Shown: piece by piece, positions 6,783 to 15,694 of the stretch | How positions within the stretch are numbered: position 1 is the stretch's first letter | Layout: each line of letters opens with the position of its first letter | Source of the DNA: JACKLD01 sp049297695 | GTDB taxonomy: Bacteria; Pseudomonadota; Alphaproteobacteria; UBA2136; UBA6156 | Length of the DNA: 64,000 nucleotides | NCBI GenBank assembly: GCA_049297695.1 | Contig: JBAQUT010000021.1 | Span: 1-64,000, forward strand | Reading direction: 5' to 3' | Program-made: the position numbers and the translations under genes | The notes under the pieces: model-generated | What the model was told of the DNA's origin: nothing | Database searches by the model: none | Seen by the model: the letters and a program-made list of their open reading frames with translations, nothing else

Positions 6783-8498
6783 TTAATCTTCAAACTTTTG
6801 AGAACGAATCTCTTTCATCTCTCGCTCAAACTTAGCAAGACGTTCCTTATCGGCACGAATCTCATCCTCCGACATACCCTCGTACCACCACTCCTCAGGC
6901 TCCGATGGGTTAGTTCGGTTAGGTTGGAGGGCGTTGCCCTGCGGCGTTACCGAATGCGCGTGTGTTTGCGTGGGGTTTCGGTAGGTGTGCCGAGTGGGAG
7001 TTCCCCCGACAGCTTCCCACATGGTGCAAACGGCTTCCAAATCGGCGGCGACCTCATTCGGGTTACCAAACCATTTACGCGCCCTATAAGCCTTAACAAA
7101 CTTGTCAAAGTACTTCATCATTGCGTCAAAATCTTCGGTTTGGGCCTTAGCAGTGGCTATCTTTTTTTCATCCCTCTTAGCTGCCTCCCTCATTTTGCGG
7201 GAGAAGTTTTGCTCGCTGTACTTACGGTTGGCGATTTTCTCTGCCTCAGCCTCAGGTACGCCATGAGCGATAAGGTGGTACTTGTATCGCTCAAAATCAT
7301 CACCCGAAGTTGCTGCAAGAAATTTGTTAATAAACATCTTCGGATTCATAAACTTGTCATACAAAGGTTCGGCTAAAGCACAAGCGAACCCTAAAGACGG
7401 GAGTGTCGGCATATTGTGCAAGCGTTTGAACGAAGCCTTTTGCAAACCAGCCCAGCTGTAGGCTATCCAAGTGGTAAACGCCAAAGCCTTATCACGGGGT
7501 AGTTCCATACGGCGTAAGGTTTTAACCCAGCCATGCAAGTGGCCAACCTTAGGAGCAAAATAGGTTTCGTAAGGGAATGCCCGCGCATAGCCCTCTTGCC
7601 ATGCGGCAAGCACTGCATCGTTCAGCCTACCGTTGCTTAAAGTCTTTTCCCTGTGAGTAGCATCTACAGCCTTTTGAGTACTTTCGGGTAATGGTTTGGT
7701 TTTGATTTCTTCCTCAACAATCTCACCCTCTTCATTCACGGAGTATGTGATGATGCCGTTCTTGTGCTTGGATTCATAAATAGCCCTTTCGGTAAACCCT
7801 GAAAAATCCTGTGGTCTGTTCTGATGAGCCATATACCCCTCTCCCCCGTTCAAGGGGGAGGTAGGGGGATATAAATCAACTGGAAGATTAACAACTGGTA
7901 ATAGGATGGCAGGTTTTGGTGTAGGACAGGTGGAAGGTTCTGTAACCTCTTTGGAAGAAATGGCTAACTTGCATCTTTTTCTCATTCTTGCCGTTAAACA
8001 TTTGTTTTTATTAAAGGAGCTGAGATAGATAGCATCTGTAACCTTTTGTAGGGGAACAGACCTACTGGACGTAATCTCTGTCACGTGAGGCTTATCGGAG
8101 TGTGCGTCTGGTTCAGGATAAACTGGAAAGCTGGCGATAAAAATGTTAGCTCCCTGAAAACCATTAGCCTTACGTGTAGGGCTCACCTGAATCCAACCAG
8201 CATTCTTGACTGCTTCGACTCTAGCAAATGCACTCCTGCGCGTAATACCAAGTTCTTTGGCGATTGTCTGCATCTTGATGCGGCCCGATGCTGGACCAAA
8301 GTCCATATATTTGTAGATAGCCAACAAGCACTCTTTTTGCTTTTGCGTACGGCGTGAGCGCATAAAAGCGTTACGCCAATCCATAATCTTTGCGGGGTTT
8401 TTACGGGATATAATCTTACGCTTCTTACCAGTAAAGCTGGCGTTGATAGCGTGTCTGTAAATCTCAGATACAGAACTGTGTTTGATGGTCTCTAGCAT
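6783..8498 (-). CDS. winged-helix protein, replication-initiator-like
   Basis: The protein has 571 residues. A helix-turn-helix of the winged type spans about residues 50-110 (RIKMQTIAKELGITRRSAFA followed by RVEAVKNAGWIQV), similar in layout to Rep or helix-turn-helix_36 proteins of plasmids and phages. A long low-complexity linker (about 150-280) follows, then a helical domain with many tryptophans and a charged C-terminus (EMKEIRSQKFED). There is no Walker or primase motif. By position in the element it may control its replication or expression. A 43-bp palindrome is embedded in frame in the linker at 7831-7873. Base use is more AT-rich than in the chromosomal flanks. Confidence 0.6.
   Translation of the reverse strand: MLETIKHSSVSEIYRHAINASFTGKKRKIISRKNPAKIMDWRNAFMRSRRTQKQKECLLAIYKYMDFGPASGRIKMQTIAKELGITRRSAFARVEAVKNAGWIQVSPTRKANGFQGANIFIASFPVYPEPDAHSDKPHVTEITSSRSVPLQKVTDAIYLSSFNKNKCLTARMRKRCKLAISSKEVTEPSTCPTPKPAILLPVVNLPVDLYPPTSPLNGGEGYMAHQNRPQDFSGFTERAIYESKHKNGIITYSVNEEGEIVEEEIKTKPLPESTQKAVDATHREKTLSNGRLNDAVLAAWQEGYARAFPYETYFAPKVGHLHGWVKTLRRMELPRDKALAFTTWIAYSWAGLQKASFKRLHNMPTLPSLGFACALAEPLYDKFMNPKMFINKFLAATSGDDFERYKYHLIAHGVPEAEAEKIANRKYSEQNFSRKMREAAKRDEKKIATAKAQTEDFDAMMKYFDKFVKAYRARKWFGNPNEVAADLEAVCTMWEAVGGTPTRHTYRNPTQTHAHSVTPQGNALQPNRTNPSEPEEWWYEGMSEDEIRADKERLAKFEREMKEIRSQKFED
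7831..7873. repeat. imperfect palindrome inside the coding sequence
   Basis: An inner stem CTCCCCC/GGGGGAG with loop GTTCAA is flanked by outer arms ATATACCCCT and AGGGGGATAT. It encodes part of the linker (DLYPPTSPLNGGEGYMAH) without breaking the frame. This resembles palindromic elements inserted into Rickettsia genes. Confidence 0.55.
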
Positions 8499-8805
8499 AC
8501 GATTTCCCCATTTGCTGTTAGTATGCCCTATGATGGCTTCTGGTACTTTGGGTGCTAAATGATTAGCTTAAATAATGGATTCACTTGGGAATCTCGGAAT
8601 AAGAAGAGCACGTCGCTCCACGTACTCATGTTGCTATATCAACACTAGAAAGTCAACATAAACCTCCGAAATATCTAAATACTTTTCAATATGTTGTGCC
8701 CGACTTTAAGGAGTTCAATCAGACTCCCAGAACATCAGCGGCATGGTAGGTGTAGTGTGAGGGGGTGGGGTAATCCCAGTTTTTCTGAAAGGTGGGGGGG
8801 GTAGG
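8499..8805. other. gene-free stretch upstream of the winged-helix gene
   Basis: No convincing ORF, tRNA or terminator was found. It must contain the promoter of the gene at 6783-8498. The part from 8740 to 8805 is G-rich on the plus strand without clear pairing. Confidence 0.5.
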
Positions 8806-9360
8806 TCAGGCCCGTAGGTAGTTGTACAGGGTCTCGCGGCTGATGTTGAAGGCGCGGGCGAGTGCTGCTTTGCTCTCCCCGCTGGCGATACGGGTGCGGA
8901 GGTCTTGGGCTTGGGCATCCGAGAGTTTGAAGGCCCGCCCTTTGTACACGCCTTTCTTTTTGGCGATGGCGATACCTTCCCGCTGGCGTTCAAGAATGAG
9001 TGACCGTTCAAACTGCGCAACTGAGCCTAACAGATTTAGCAGCAGGTTTGCCATGGGACTGTCTTCGCCCGTGAACGTCAAGCGTTCCTTAACGAACTCA
9101 ACGGCCACGCCCCGCTTGGTGAGTGTGTCCACGATGGTGCGGAGGTTACCGAGATTGCGCGCCAAGCGGTCAAGGCTGTGCACCACCAGCGTATCGCCCT
9201 GCCGCACATAGGCAAGTGCCTCGGTAAGGGCGGGGCGGTCGGTGGTGGCACCGCTGCATTTATCATTGAACGTACGCTCAAAGGTCATGCCTTCTAACTG
9301 GCGCTCGGTGTTTTGGTCGGTGGTGCTTACTCTGACGTATGCGATGCGTTGGCCTGTCAT
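8806..9360 (-). CDS. serine recombinase (resolvase/invertase family)
   Basis: The product has 184 residues, the usual length of small resolvases and DNA invertases. The catalytic Ser12 is in IAYVRVSTTDQN; the arginine motifs HSLDRLARN and the E-helix region with FERSLILERQREGIAIAKKKG are present. The C-terminal helix-turn-helix ends ESKAALARAFNISRETLYNYL. It cuts and rejoins DNA at paired res/gix-type sites through a phosphoserine bond. An inverted repeat with 8-bp arms lies just before the start codon and may be one site and the autoregulatory operator. AAGGAG precedes the ATG. Within the element it may resolve multimers or invert a segment; I did not find a second site. Confidence 0.93.
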   Translation of the reverse strand: MTGQRIAYVRVSTTDQNTERQLEGMTFERTFNDKCSGATTDRPALTEALAYVRQGDTLVVHSLDRLARNLGNLRTIVDTLTKRGVAVEFVKERLTFTGEDSPMANLLLNLLGSVAQFERSLILERQREGIAIAKKKGVYKGRAFKLSDAQAQDLRTRIASGESKAALARAFNISRETLYNYLRA

Positions 9361-9372
9361 GTCTATCTCCTT

Positions 9373-9394
9373 GTTAAGATGTGTCTATCTTAAC
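9373..9394 (-). promoter_or_regulatory. inverted repeat upstream of the recombinase gene
   Basis: GTTAAGAT and ATCTTAAC are perfect 8-bp arms around six bases. It overlaps the region expected to hold the promoter, directly before the ribosome site. A res subsite or operator is the likely role. Confidence 0.5.
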
Positions 9395-9533
9395 TCTTAG
9401 ACTAGCGTAGCCATATGTCATGTAAAGTGCTTGGGTAACCCTATTTTGACGGTTTGGGCGTCTTTTTTGACTGTGGTGTTGGGGTATAGGTCAAGTGGGC
9501 GGTAGCAAAAAGAGGCTATGGCGAATCAGTCTA

Positions 9534-11696
9534 TTATCTCTCTAAGCTCTGCCGTGCTTGTATATCCCGTCCTTTATCAATCTCTTCCCGAATCATATCC
9601 TTAAGACCACCTAACCATACCCATTCCGTTAGATTGGGATAGTTACGTTCGGTTGCCGTGGCAAGGAATGGGCGTGCGGCCATAAAGACAGCTTCGCGCT
9701 GGGAGCGTTCACGCCAGTTGAACCCATAAAGCCGCTCATCTCCCTGTAAAGCATCAGGGCGGAATCTGGTACGGTCAATGCGCCCCAGCTCTAATTCCTT
9801 GGCTTTTTCTTTCCAATCTTTTTTACCCGTTATCCATGGAATGTAGGACTGGATAGCCTCGCCTTCCAATGGATGAGGTGCCCGACGCCATAATCCCTGA
9901 GCTTGCCGAAACGTAAAGCCCATTAGAGAGCCGTTCAACATATTTTCACACCATTCAACCGTTACTACTTTGGCCCAATCATCCTTGGCAAAGTTGGGGG
10001 CGTGAATCACGTTAACGAGCTGCTGACGAAGCTCATCAGGAGCTTTATCAACATCAGCAAGTGGCTGACTTAAGTATTTTTCAATGGTAGCTTCGTCCAC
10101 AAGTGCGACAATATGGCTTCCGTTGTACAGGCATGCACTCCCATAACCATGAACGCAGTGCCCTTGAATATCGGCTTGTTTTCTTAGCTCCAGCTCATCA
10201 AGAAGCGGGAACATCCACACCGCTTGACCGTCTTTATGGAATCGTCTGGGTGGTGCTATGGGGAGCCACATAGTCGGCGGGACATACGTTTCATTTTCTC
10301 CATTACCCGTCCGAATAGCCTCTAACCTGTTACGGAACATGCGAAGTTGTTCTGGAATATGATAACGATGGCTAGCCTCCAAAACATCCCACATGCCGTA
10401 TTCAGTCAGCATTTTTCCAAGAAGCTTATTTGTCAGCGTCTCCCAACCTACTGCTGGAATCTCACGCGCATGCAGGGAAGAGAGTACATTCACCTTAGGG
10501 CCAACAAGCCGCCCTAAAATACTGCTTTTCCAATCTTCAATATCCCTGACGTTTTCAGCGGTACCGAGGGCTTGCATCTTCGTTAAAACCTGTTGCCAAC
10601 GGGACTTAGGGTCTTTGACGGCGGTGGCGGTTTCTTTCCAGCACTCACTCCAATCTTTGCCCGTCACATCAACAAAGGACTTGATATAACGCATGACAGA
10701 GGTAAATGCTGACCATTCTGCTGCTGTGGTTGGATACCATGTGGGGTCTATACCATTCAGAACATGGGCATAAAGACGTAGGTCATCGTGAGATAATCCT
10801 GCTGGAACGGGGCCACGTAATCCTAAAAACTGAACCGCTGTTTTACTGGGTGGCTCTTTGACAGTTTGCGCAAGAAGTCGGGCTACACCATCAAGCACCG
10901 ATTTACCTTCATCCACGTCTTGCGAGACTTGAGGGAGAATGTGGACAAGGTGTGGTAAGGCGGTGCCCGCTTCCAAACGGTGTCGCCCGTAGGCAAGCCA
11001 ACCGTAAATATCCCTGTTATCCAAGCCCTCATCCGTTAAAAATCGGACAATCTCAGGGTTTAGGCATTCCACAAATGCTTGGAACAAGGCACTTTTACGA
11101 ACGGTTTCAACCTGCTTAAAAACATTAACAAGGTCTTCTTTCCCAGCAGCAAAGAGCCTCCTATCGCCATGTATGGTGCCTGCGGCGGCATCATGGCTAC
11201 GCATATGCTCCTCTAACCATGTGACACCATACTCAACTAACCGACCAATATGGTTGTGCGTTGGGGCGTAGTGAGCGGTGGTGGAATGTTCCTGAACGAA
11301 CAAGCCAAGTGCTGTTTGATGTTGTCCTGTGGCGTAAGCTCGCCCCATCACATCAAATCGCCCTTCAGCGATTTCTTCAACCAAGCCACGAAGTTCTGAC
11401 CGATTCACTTTTACGCGCCCTGCATGGATTTTGCCATTTTGAGCTTCAACCAAAACTTCTATACGGTTTGGCCGTTTGCCTTGTGAGTACGTAAGACTTT
11501 GCGCCAAGACTGTCCGATGAGGTTTACGGTCTCCGTATGACACCAGAATATGGGGGGCTTTATTATCCCATGCGGTATCAAGTTTCAGGGCACGAACTTT
11601 ATCGTCAGGTAAAAAAATGCCTCGGGATGCCAACCATGCCGTAACCCCTTTTTCCAGAAGGTTTGTTACAGGAGGGCGTACGATTTTGTTTGGCAT
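9534..11696 (-). CDS. large protein with a PcfJ-like HCV motif
   Basis: The protein has 720 residues. Near residues 507-535 the stretch QADIQGHCVHGYGSACLYNG matches the pattern of PcfJ-like proteins (a hydrophobic helix, then HCVxxY, a cysteine and a glycine before a beta strand). PcfJ was first described on enterococcal conjugative plasmids, and its biochemical role is not known to me. The N-terminal 500 residues are mostly helical with no motif I recognise. The gene starts 9 bases after the stop codon of a 198-residue partner gene, so they are almost certainly cotranslated. Position in the cargo region of an integrative element makes a defence or stability role possible but unproven. Confidence 0.5.
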   Translation of the reverse strand: MPNKIVRPPVTNLLEKGVTAWLASRGIFLPDDKVRALKLDTAWDNKAPHILVSYGDRKPHRTVLAQSLTYSQGKRPNRIEVLVEAQNGKIHAGRVKVNRSELRGLVEEIAEGRFDVMGRAYATGQHQTALGLFVQEHSTTAHYAPTHNHIGRLVEYGVTWLEEHMRSHDAAAGTIHGDRRLFAAGKEDLVNVFKQVETVRKSALFQAFVECLNPEIVRFLTDEGLDNRDIYGWLAYGRHRLEAGTALPHLVHILPQVSQDVDEGKSVLDGVARLLAQTVKEPPSKTAVQFLGLRGPVPAGLSHDDLRLYAHVLNGIDPTWYPTTAAEWSAFTSVMRYIKSFVDVTGKDWSECWKETATAVKDPKSRWQQVLTKMQALGTAENVRDIEDWKSSILGRLVGPKVNVLSSLHAREIPAVGWETLTNKLLGKMLTEYGMWDVLEASHRYHIPEQLRMFRNRLEAIRTGNGENETYVPPTMWLPIAPPRRFHKDGQAVWMFPLLDELELRKQADIQGHCVHGYGSACLYNGSHIVALVDEATIEKYLSQPLADVDKAPDELRQQLVNVIHAPNFAKDDWAKVVTVEWCENMLNGSLMGFTFRQAQGLWRRAPHPLEGEAIQSYIPWITGKKDWKEKAKELELGRIDRTRFRPDALQGDERLYGFNWRERSQREAVFMAARPFLATATERNYPNLTEWVWLGGLKDMIREEIDKGRDIQARQSLER

Positions 11697-11705
11697 GGAA
11701 AAATC

Positions 11706-12302
11706 CTATAGGGTTGCGTTTCTGTCGGGCAACTCAACCCCAAAAGTTTGAGCAACAACCTGCCCTACCTCAGCAGGGTTCAAGGCCGTACTGGCTGAGC
11801 GGCAAGGTACTTGGAAGAACATGTCCTGCTCCCATTCCCCACAATACGCAGCACAAGCCTGATACATACGGCTGGCAGGGGTATAATCAGAGTTATTTAG
11901 TTGTGGCACCAGATACACTTCTTCTCGTTCAGCCTCCATGCCTCGCCTGTGTGGCAAAGCCTTCATCATTCGCAACGCGTTGGAGCTATTCAAAAAAGTA
12001 GTGATGTCAACAGGGTCGCCTTCTGCACGAACAGCCTGATACTGACGCAAAAAGGCCGTTACCGCCTTGGCTCCACCTAAGGGGACAAACACACGGGCTA
12101 AAACTCCATTTACAGCATTTTCTGCCTCGGCAAACTCCAAAAACTCCATCAGGGAAAGAGGGTTGATATGCCCTACCTGTGCCGTGTCCATCATGGACGC
12201 CAAGCCATCGGGGTCGTTGTAACGGTTAGCCAAAGGTGCGAAACGGGCCAACACGAACCTGTGTGGCATACCTTGAAGTTCAATCAGGCGAATCGGTAGC
12301 AT
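11706..12302 (-). CDS. unknown partner of the PcfJ-like protein
   Basis: The product has 198 residues from the ATG at 12302. AGGAG lies eight bases upstream, which favours this ATG over the GTG two codons earlier. The sequence contains no signal peptide or membrane segment. Tryptophan and cysteines occur near the C-terminus (YQACAAYCGEWEQ, then VPCRSAS). I do not recognise the family. It stands 9 bases before the PcfJ-like gene and 77 bases after the DUF488 partner gene, on the same strand, so all four form a likely operon. Confidence 0.6.
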   Translation of the reverse strand: MLPIRLIELQGMPHRFVLARFAPLANRYNDPDGLASMMDTAQVGHINPLSLMEFLEFAEAENAVNGVLARVFVPLGGAKAVTAFLRQYQAVRAEGDPVDITTFLNSSNALRMMKALPHRRGMEAEREEVYLVPQLNNSDYTPASRMYQACAAYCGEWEQDMFFQVPCRSASTALNPAEVGQVVAQTFGVELPDRNATL

Positions 12303-12378
12303 GTACACCTCTCCTATTTGAGCGTTGCATACAACAATATCGCTAATAAAACAAGAGGAAATCTATTTTAATACTACA

Positions 12379-13173
12379 CTAAATCCCCAACCCCATCTGG
12401 CCCGTTTGGGGAAGCTGAACAATCCCGTTGATAAGCCACGTATCTGGCCAGCGAGAATGGGTACCCATGGCAAAAAGAAGGCCCTTGGCAGGTAGCTCGT
12501 GCCCCCAGCGTTCCTTCATCATTTCAAGGGTTTTTTCTTTACCGTACAATCTTTCCCATTGGAAATAGGTTGCCTCGGTTTCCCAATCTTGGCAGGTGCC
12601 TTCACGTTCACCGTCAGCAATGATATATTTGTATTTGAAGCGGTAAGGGCATGGTTTGTAGGGCAGTACAGGTTTCATGAAAAGGTCAGCTTGTCTGGAA
12701 TAAAGGTCAAACTTTTCCCGTTCCTCCTCATACTCAGCGGGAGATTTCTCCTCCACGATAAACCCCTTAATGGTCGGGCGAATGAAGGCAAAACTTCGGC
12801 CAGCCTCCCGTTCTGCTACAAGGCTTGTTTTAACCATCGGGTCTATCAAGCCAAATCGCTGCGCTTCGGGCAGAGTTCCAACAACGGCGAGAGATTGGTG
12901 CTCTACACGGCGACTTTCAAGGCGGGCATCGTCTTTGGGGGTTCGCCATTGATATTTCACAACATCCCAACGGCGGAACTGCTGGGCGGCGTCAAGACTA
13001 CGGAAAGTAATCGGGTAAAGCCGTACCCAATGGCCATCACGGGTGATAGCAGCTGTACAAACGGTTTCACCATGCTTATCACCCAACTGTGGGGCGGCTT
13101 TGACCATGATAATGGCCTCGTCCGTTTGAGGGTCAAGCAGCGAGGTGGTTTGGGATGATAAATGGTTGGCCAT
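12379..13173 (-). CDS. conserved-looking unknown protein paired with DUF488
   Basis: The product has 264 residues from the ATG at 13173, preceded by AGGA; that start overlaps the DUF488 gene by 41 bases, and an ATG at 13107 would avoid the overlap. The N-terminal part reads VCTAAITRDGHWVRLYPITF, then a basic stretch with WRTPKDDARLESRR. The C-terminal part has CPYRFKYKY, GTCQDWETEATY and LLFAMGTHSRWP, reminiscent of a widespread uncharacterised family with aromatic and cysteine-rich motifs. Its close pairing with a DUF488 gene suggests they act together, for example in one complex or pathway. Confidence 0.6.
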   Translation of the reverse strand: MANHLSSQTTSLLDPQTDEAIIMVKAAPQLGDKHGETVCTAAITRDGHWVRLYPITFRSLDAAQQFRRWDVVKYQWRTPKDDARLESRRVEHQSLAVVGTLPEAQRFGLIDPMVKTSLVAEREAGRSFAFIRPTIKGFIVEEKSPAEYEEEREKFDLYSRQADLFMKPVLPYKPCPYRFKYKYIIADGEREGTCQDWETEATYFQWERLYGKEKTLEMMKERWGHELPAKGLLFAMGTHSRWPDTWLINGIVQLPQTGQMGLGI

Positions 13174-13639
13174 GCAACGAGATTCCTGTATCAACAGTAA
13201 GATTATGCACTTGCATGCCCGTAAGTTCAAGGAGGTGGTTAGCTACAATGCTACGGTGGCATTCGCAATGATTATGTTCAAAACACATAAGGCAGACGGG
13301 AGCTTTGCGGGCCATTTCGGCAGCAACATGTAAATCTGTCTGGGCGTATGGAGTTGTCATGTGTTGGCCGAAAATACGCCGAAACAGGCGATAATCTCCT
13401 GCACGGGCAGCCTCACGGCCCGCCTTTGGGTCTCCTAACCCGCGCAAGTGAACATAACGAATACCATTAGCCTCCAATGTGGCCTTCAAGATAGATTTTG
13501 AAAAGCCTTTCTTGCGGGAGAGAGGCATCTCACGAACATCCAACAGGGTATGTATCCCCGCATCTTGTAGGGTCAGCACAAAATCCTCCACACGGGAGCC
13601 TTCGTAACCAATGGTGTAAAGCGTTTTTTCTAATGCCAT
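13133..13639 (-). CDS. DUF488 family protein
   Basis: The protein has 168 residues from the ATG at 13639 (MALEKTLYTIGYEG); an ATG four codons upstream is the alternative. Family hallmarks are TIGYEG at the start, LLDVREMPLSRKKGFSK near residues 35-50, YVHLRGLGDP, and the Cys/His-rich segment CLMCFEHNHCECHRSIVANH near 130-150. DUF488 members have no settled biochemical function; the Cys/His cluster suggests metal binding. The 3' end overlaps the start of its partner gene. It heads the probable four-gene operon that runs to 9534. Confidence 0.8.
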   Translation of the reverse strand: MALEKTLYTIGYEGSRVEDFVLTLQDAGIHTLLDVREMPLSRKKGFSKSILKATLEANGIRYVHLRGLGDPKAGREAARAGDYRLFRRIFGQHMTTPYAQTDLHVAAEMARKAPVCLMCFEHNHCECHRSIVANHLLELTGMQVHNLTVDTGISLHGQPFIIPNHLAA

Positions 13640-13760
13640 GGCCAACAGCATACCCTAAACCACCCGTCATGGCATCCGTTTTCCTGATTCTATGCCGTGG
13701 GGTGTAGCACAAACTTACAACGCCATTTTTTCTTGACCAAAAAATGATACTAAGTATTTG

Positions 13761-13779
13761 AAACGAAATGATTTCGTTT
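13761..13779. terminator. inverted repeat at the integrase stop codon
   Basis: AAACGAAAT-G-ATTTCGTTT is a perfect 9-bp inverted repeat that overlaps the integrase stop codon. It lacks a long T run, so it may be a weak bidirectional terminator or a protein-binding site. Confidence 0.4.
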
Positions 13780-15589
13780 AGGATTTCTTATAGGGTTTGA
13801 GGTGTTTTGTCACGGCTTCAGGGTATGTGAGTTTACAGATGGCCTCGTGCAGTTTTTCCAGTGATATGTCATCGGTGTATCCTTCCGTTACCGAACCTGC
13901 GGTACTGTGGCCTAGGAGAGCTTGCACGGTATCCATGGGGATGCCACATTCACGGCGGCATGTGCTGGTAAACGTATGGCGAAAACTATGGAACACCAGC
14001 TTTCTGCGTTTAAGTTCAATGCCCTCAAGGTACGTACGAAAAAGTCTTGTAAAGTTTTGGGAATACGTGCCATCCCATCCACGCTCAATCTCTTCAAAAA
14101 TACGCTTGCGGCCTTGTTTGGTCATATCGGAAACAAAACGGGTTATACCCAGTTCAATCAGTTTGGGGTGGATGGGTATTACGCGTTTGCTTGATGCACT
14201 TTTTATGCTCTTACCCTCAATACCGCCCTCATCATCGTTGACATCAAAATACCATATATCGTTAGCTTGCTTGATGTCTCCGACAGCCATCTGGCAAATC
14301 TCACCTGACCGCATCCCCGTGTATAGGCTAATCAAAGGCACCCAATACAGTGCGTCCATGGTGATGGTATCGCCCTTTTTATAACGGTATTGGTAGATTC
14401 CGTCTGGTTGGTGGCCTGTGTATTGAGGGGTGTTGAAAAACTTAACTAAATCGTCGGCTTTATAGGATTCACGTTTTTCATTCGATTTGGCTTTATCCAT
14501 AGCCTCAAAAGTTGGCAAAACTTGACTGGCGGTACGCTCGCTGGTCATAAGCCACTTTTTAAAACTACGTAGGTTAACGTTATATTTATCTTGGTTAGCA
14601 GGTGAAAAAGTGGGGAGCTTTTTGCCTGCCTCTAAAATCTCCGCCATGGGTTTGCCAGCGAGTTGTTTAAGTTTGGTGTAGTTTTTGGGCACTTGGCCAA
14701 GGTTGCTGGAAAACTCCATCAAGTGTTTGTTGGTAAACTGGTTCACTTGTTTGATGTTCGGGAACATCTCACGGAACAGGGTAAAGCAGGATTCAATATC
14801 CAGTACCGTTTTTATGTTTTTTCCTTTGTTTCGCTTCTCGGTGGCGTAGGCCTTCATGGCCTCCTCCAAGGTTTCAGACGTATCATGCGCCTTGGCAGGT
14901 GGCGCAATGGTAGGCTGGGTATCAGGTGGAAGGACGTAGCGGGGTAAATGAATCTCGCCGTTGCTCAGGGTTTCTGGCATGGGGTGGATAATGTCCGTAT
15001 CAATCCCTTGGAATACGGCATCATTTATTTTGGCCTCGGCATAATCGCCTTTGGCCTTGGCAAGGTAGATGCGGGCAGCTTCAATCTCGGCTTGGGTGAA
15101 CAGCCTGTCCAGATAGTTTTCAAGCTCGCGCTCGCTGTCTACAAGTTTGGTGAGAATGAGTCTTTTCAGGTAGGAGCGCTGCTGGGTGTCGGGGGGCGTT
15201 TTCTGACGCAGCTTTTCGCGTTTGGCGGTGAGAGATTCCACCGTCTCGGCAACGTCTTCGGCGAGTTGTTCAGTATCAAACACTTCAAGCCACATGTTAC
15301 GTTCAGCTAACGTATCGGCAAAATGCTCACGCGCAATACGCTTGAGGGCCTTAACCACGTCTGGGTTGGAGAGCTGAAGGTCTACGTGAAGAAGTTGGGC
15401 CATGGCGATTTGGATCTTTGCTACAATGACTTTAGCAGCCCGACCATCGGTTGTCTTGAGGGAAATACATAAACTGATGCGGCGGGGGCATCCCTGCCGT
15501 TTGGGCAGCATGGCACGAAAGTAAAACTTCTGCCCGCGCTGGAAAAGGTACGGGGTTTTGGTGGCCTGTAACTGATAAACGTCTCCCAT
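13778..15589 (-). CDS. site-specific tyrosine integrase with DUF6538-like N-terminus
   Basis: The protein has 603 residues from the ATG at 15589 (AGGAGG just upstream); the open frame runs further, into the tRNA, but that part is not credible as protein. The start region YLFQRGQKFYFRAMLP matches the DUF6538 arm-binding motif. The catalytic set is visible: Arg427 in TGMRSGE, Lys468 in SSKRVIP, His534 and Arg537 in HSFRHTF, His561 in LLGHSTAG and the nucleophile Tyr571. A core-binding helical region lies at about 250-360. It catalyses insertion and excision at the tRNA-Trp 3' end, whose gene ends about 105 bases from the start codon. Confidence 0.95.
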   Translation of the reverse strand: MGDVYQLQATKTPYLFQRGQKFYFRAMLPKRQGCPRRISLCISLKTTDGRAAKVIVAKIQIAMAQLLHVDLQLSNPDVVKALKRIAREHFADTLAERNMWLEVFDTEQLAEDVAETVESLTAKREKLRQKTPPDTQQRSYLKRLILTKLVDSERELENYLDRLFTQAEIEAARIYLAKAKGDYAEAKINDAVFQGIDTDIIHPMPETLSNGEIHLPRYVLPPDTQPTIAPPAKAHDTSETLEEAMKAYATEKRNKGKNIKTVLDIESCFTLFREMFPNIKQVNQFTNKHLMEFSSNLGQVPKNYTKLKQLAGKPMAEILEAGKKLPTFSPANQDKYNVNLRSFKKWLMTSERTASQVLPTFEAMDKAKSNEKRESYKADDLVKFFNTPQYTGHQPDGIYQYRYKKGDTITMDALYWVPLISLYTGMRSGEICQMAVGDIKQANDIWYFDVNDDEGGIEGKSIKSASSKRVIPIHPKLIELGITRFVSDMTKQGRKRIFEEIERGWDGTYSQNFTRLFRTYLEGIELKRRKLVFHSFRHTFTSTCRRECGIPMDTVQALLGHSTAGSVTEGYTDDISLEKLHEAICKLTYPEAVTKHLKPYKKS

Positions 15590-15694
15590 CCCCCCTCCTG
15601 CGTCACAAATCTTGCGCCGCCTGCGCCACAAAATCGTGGTGTTTGGGTGATTGGAGTAAAGTATCTTAATAGTTTGAATAATATAACAAATATC

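Noticed and set aside
8715..9020. 101-codon ORF overlapping the recombinase gene
   Set aside because: It is a shifted-frame shadow of the serine recombinase, with no motif of its own.
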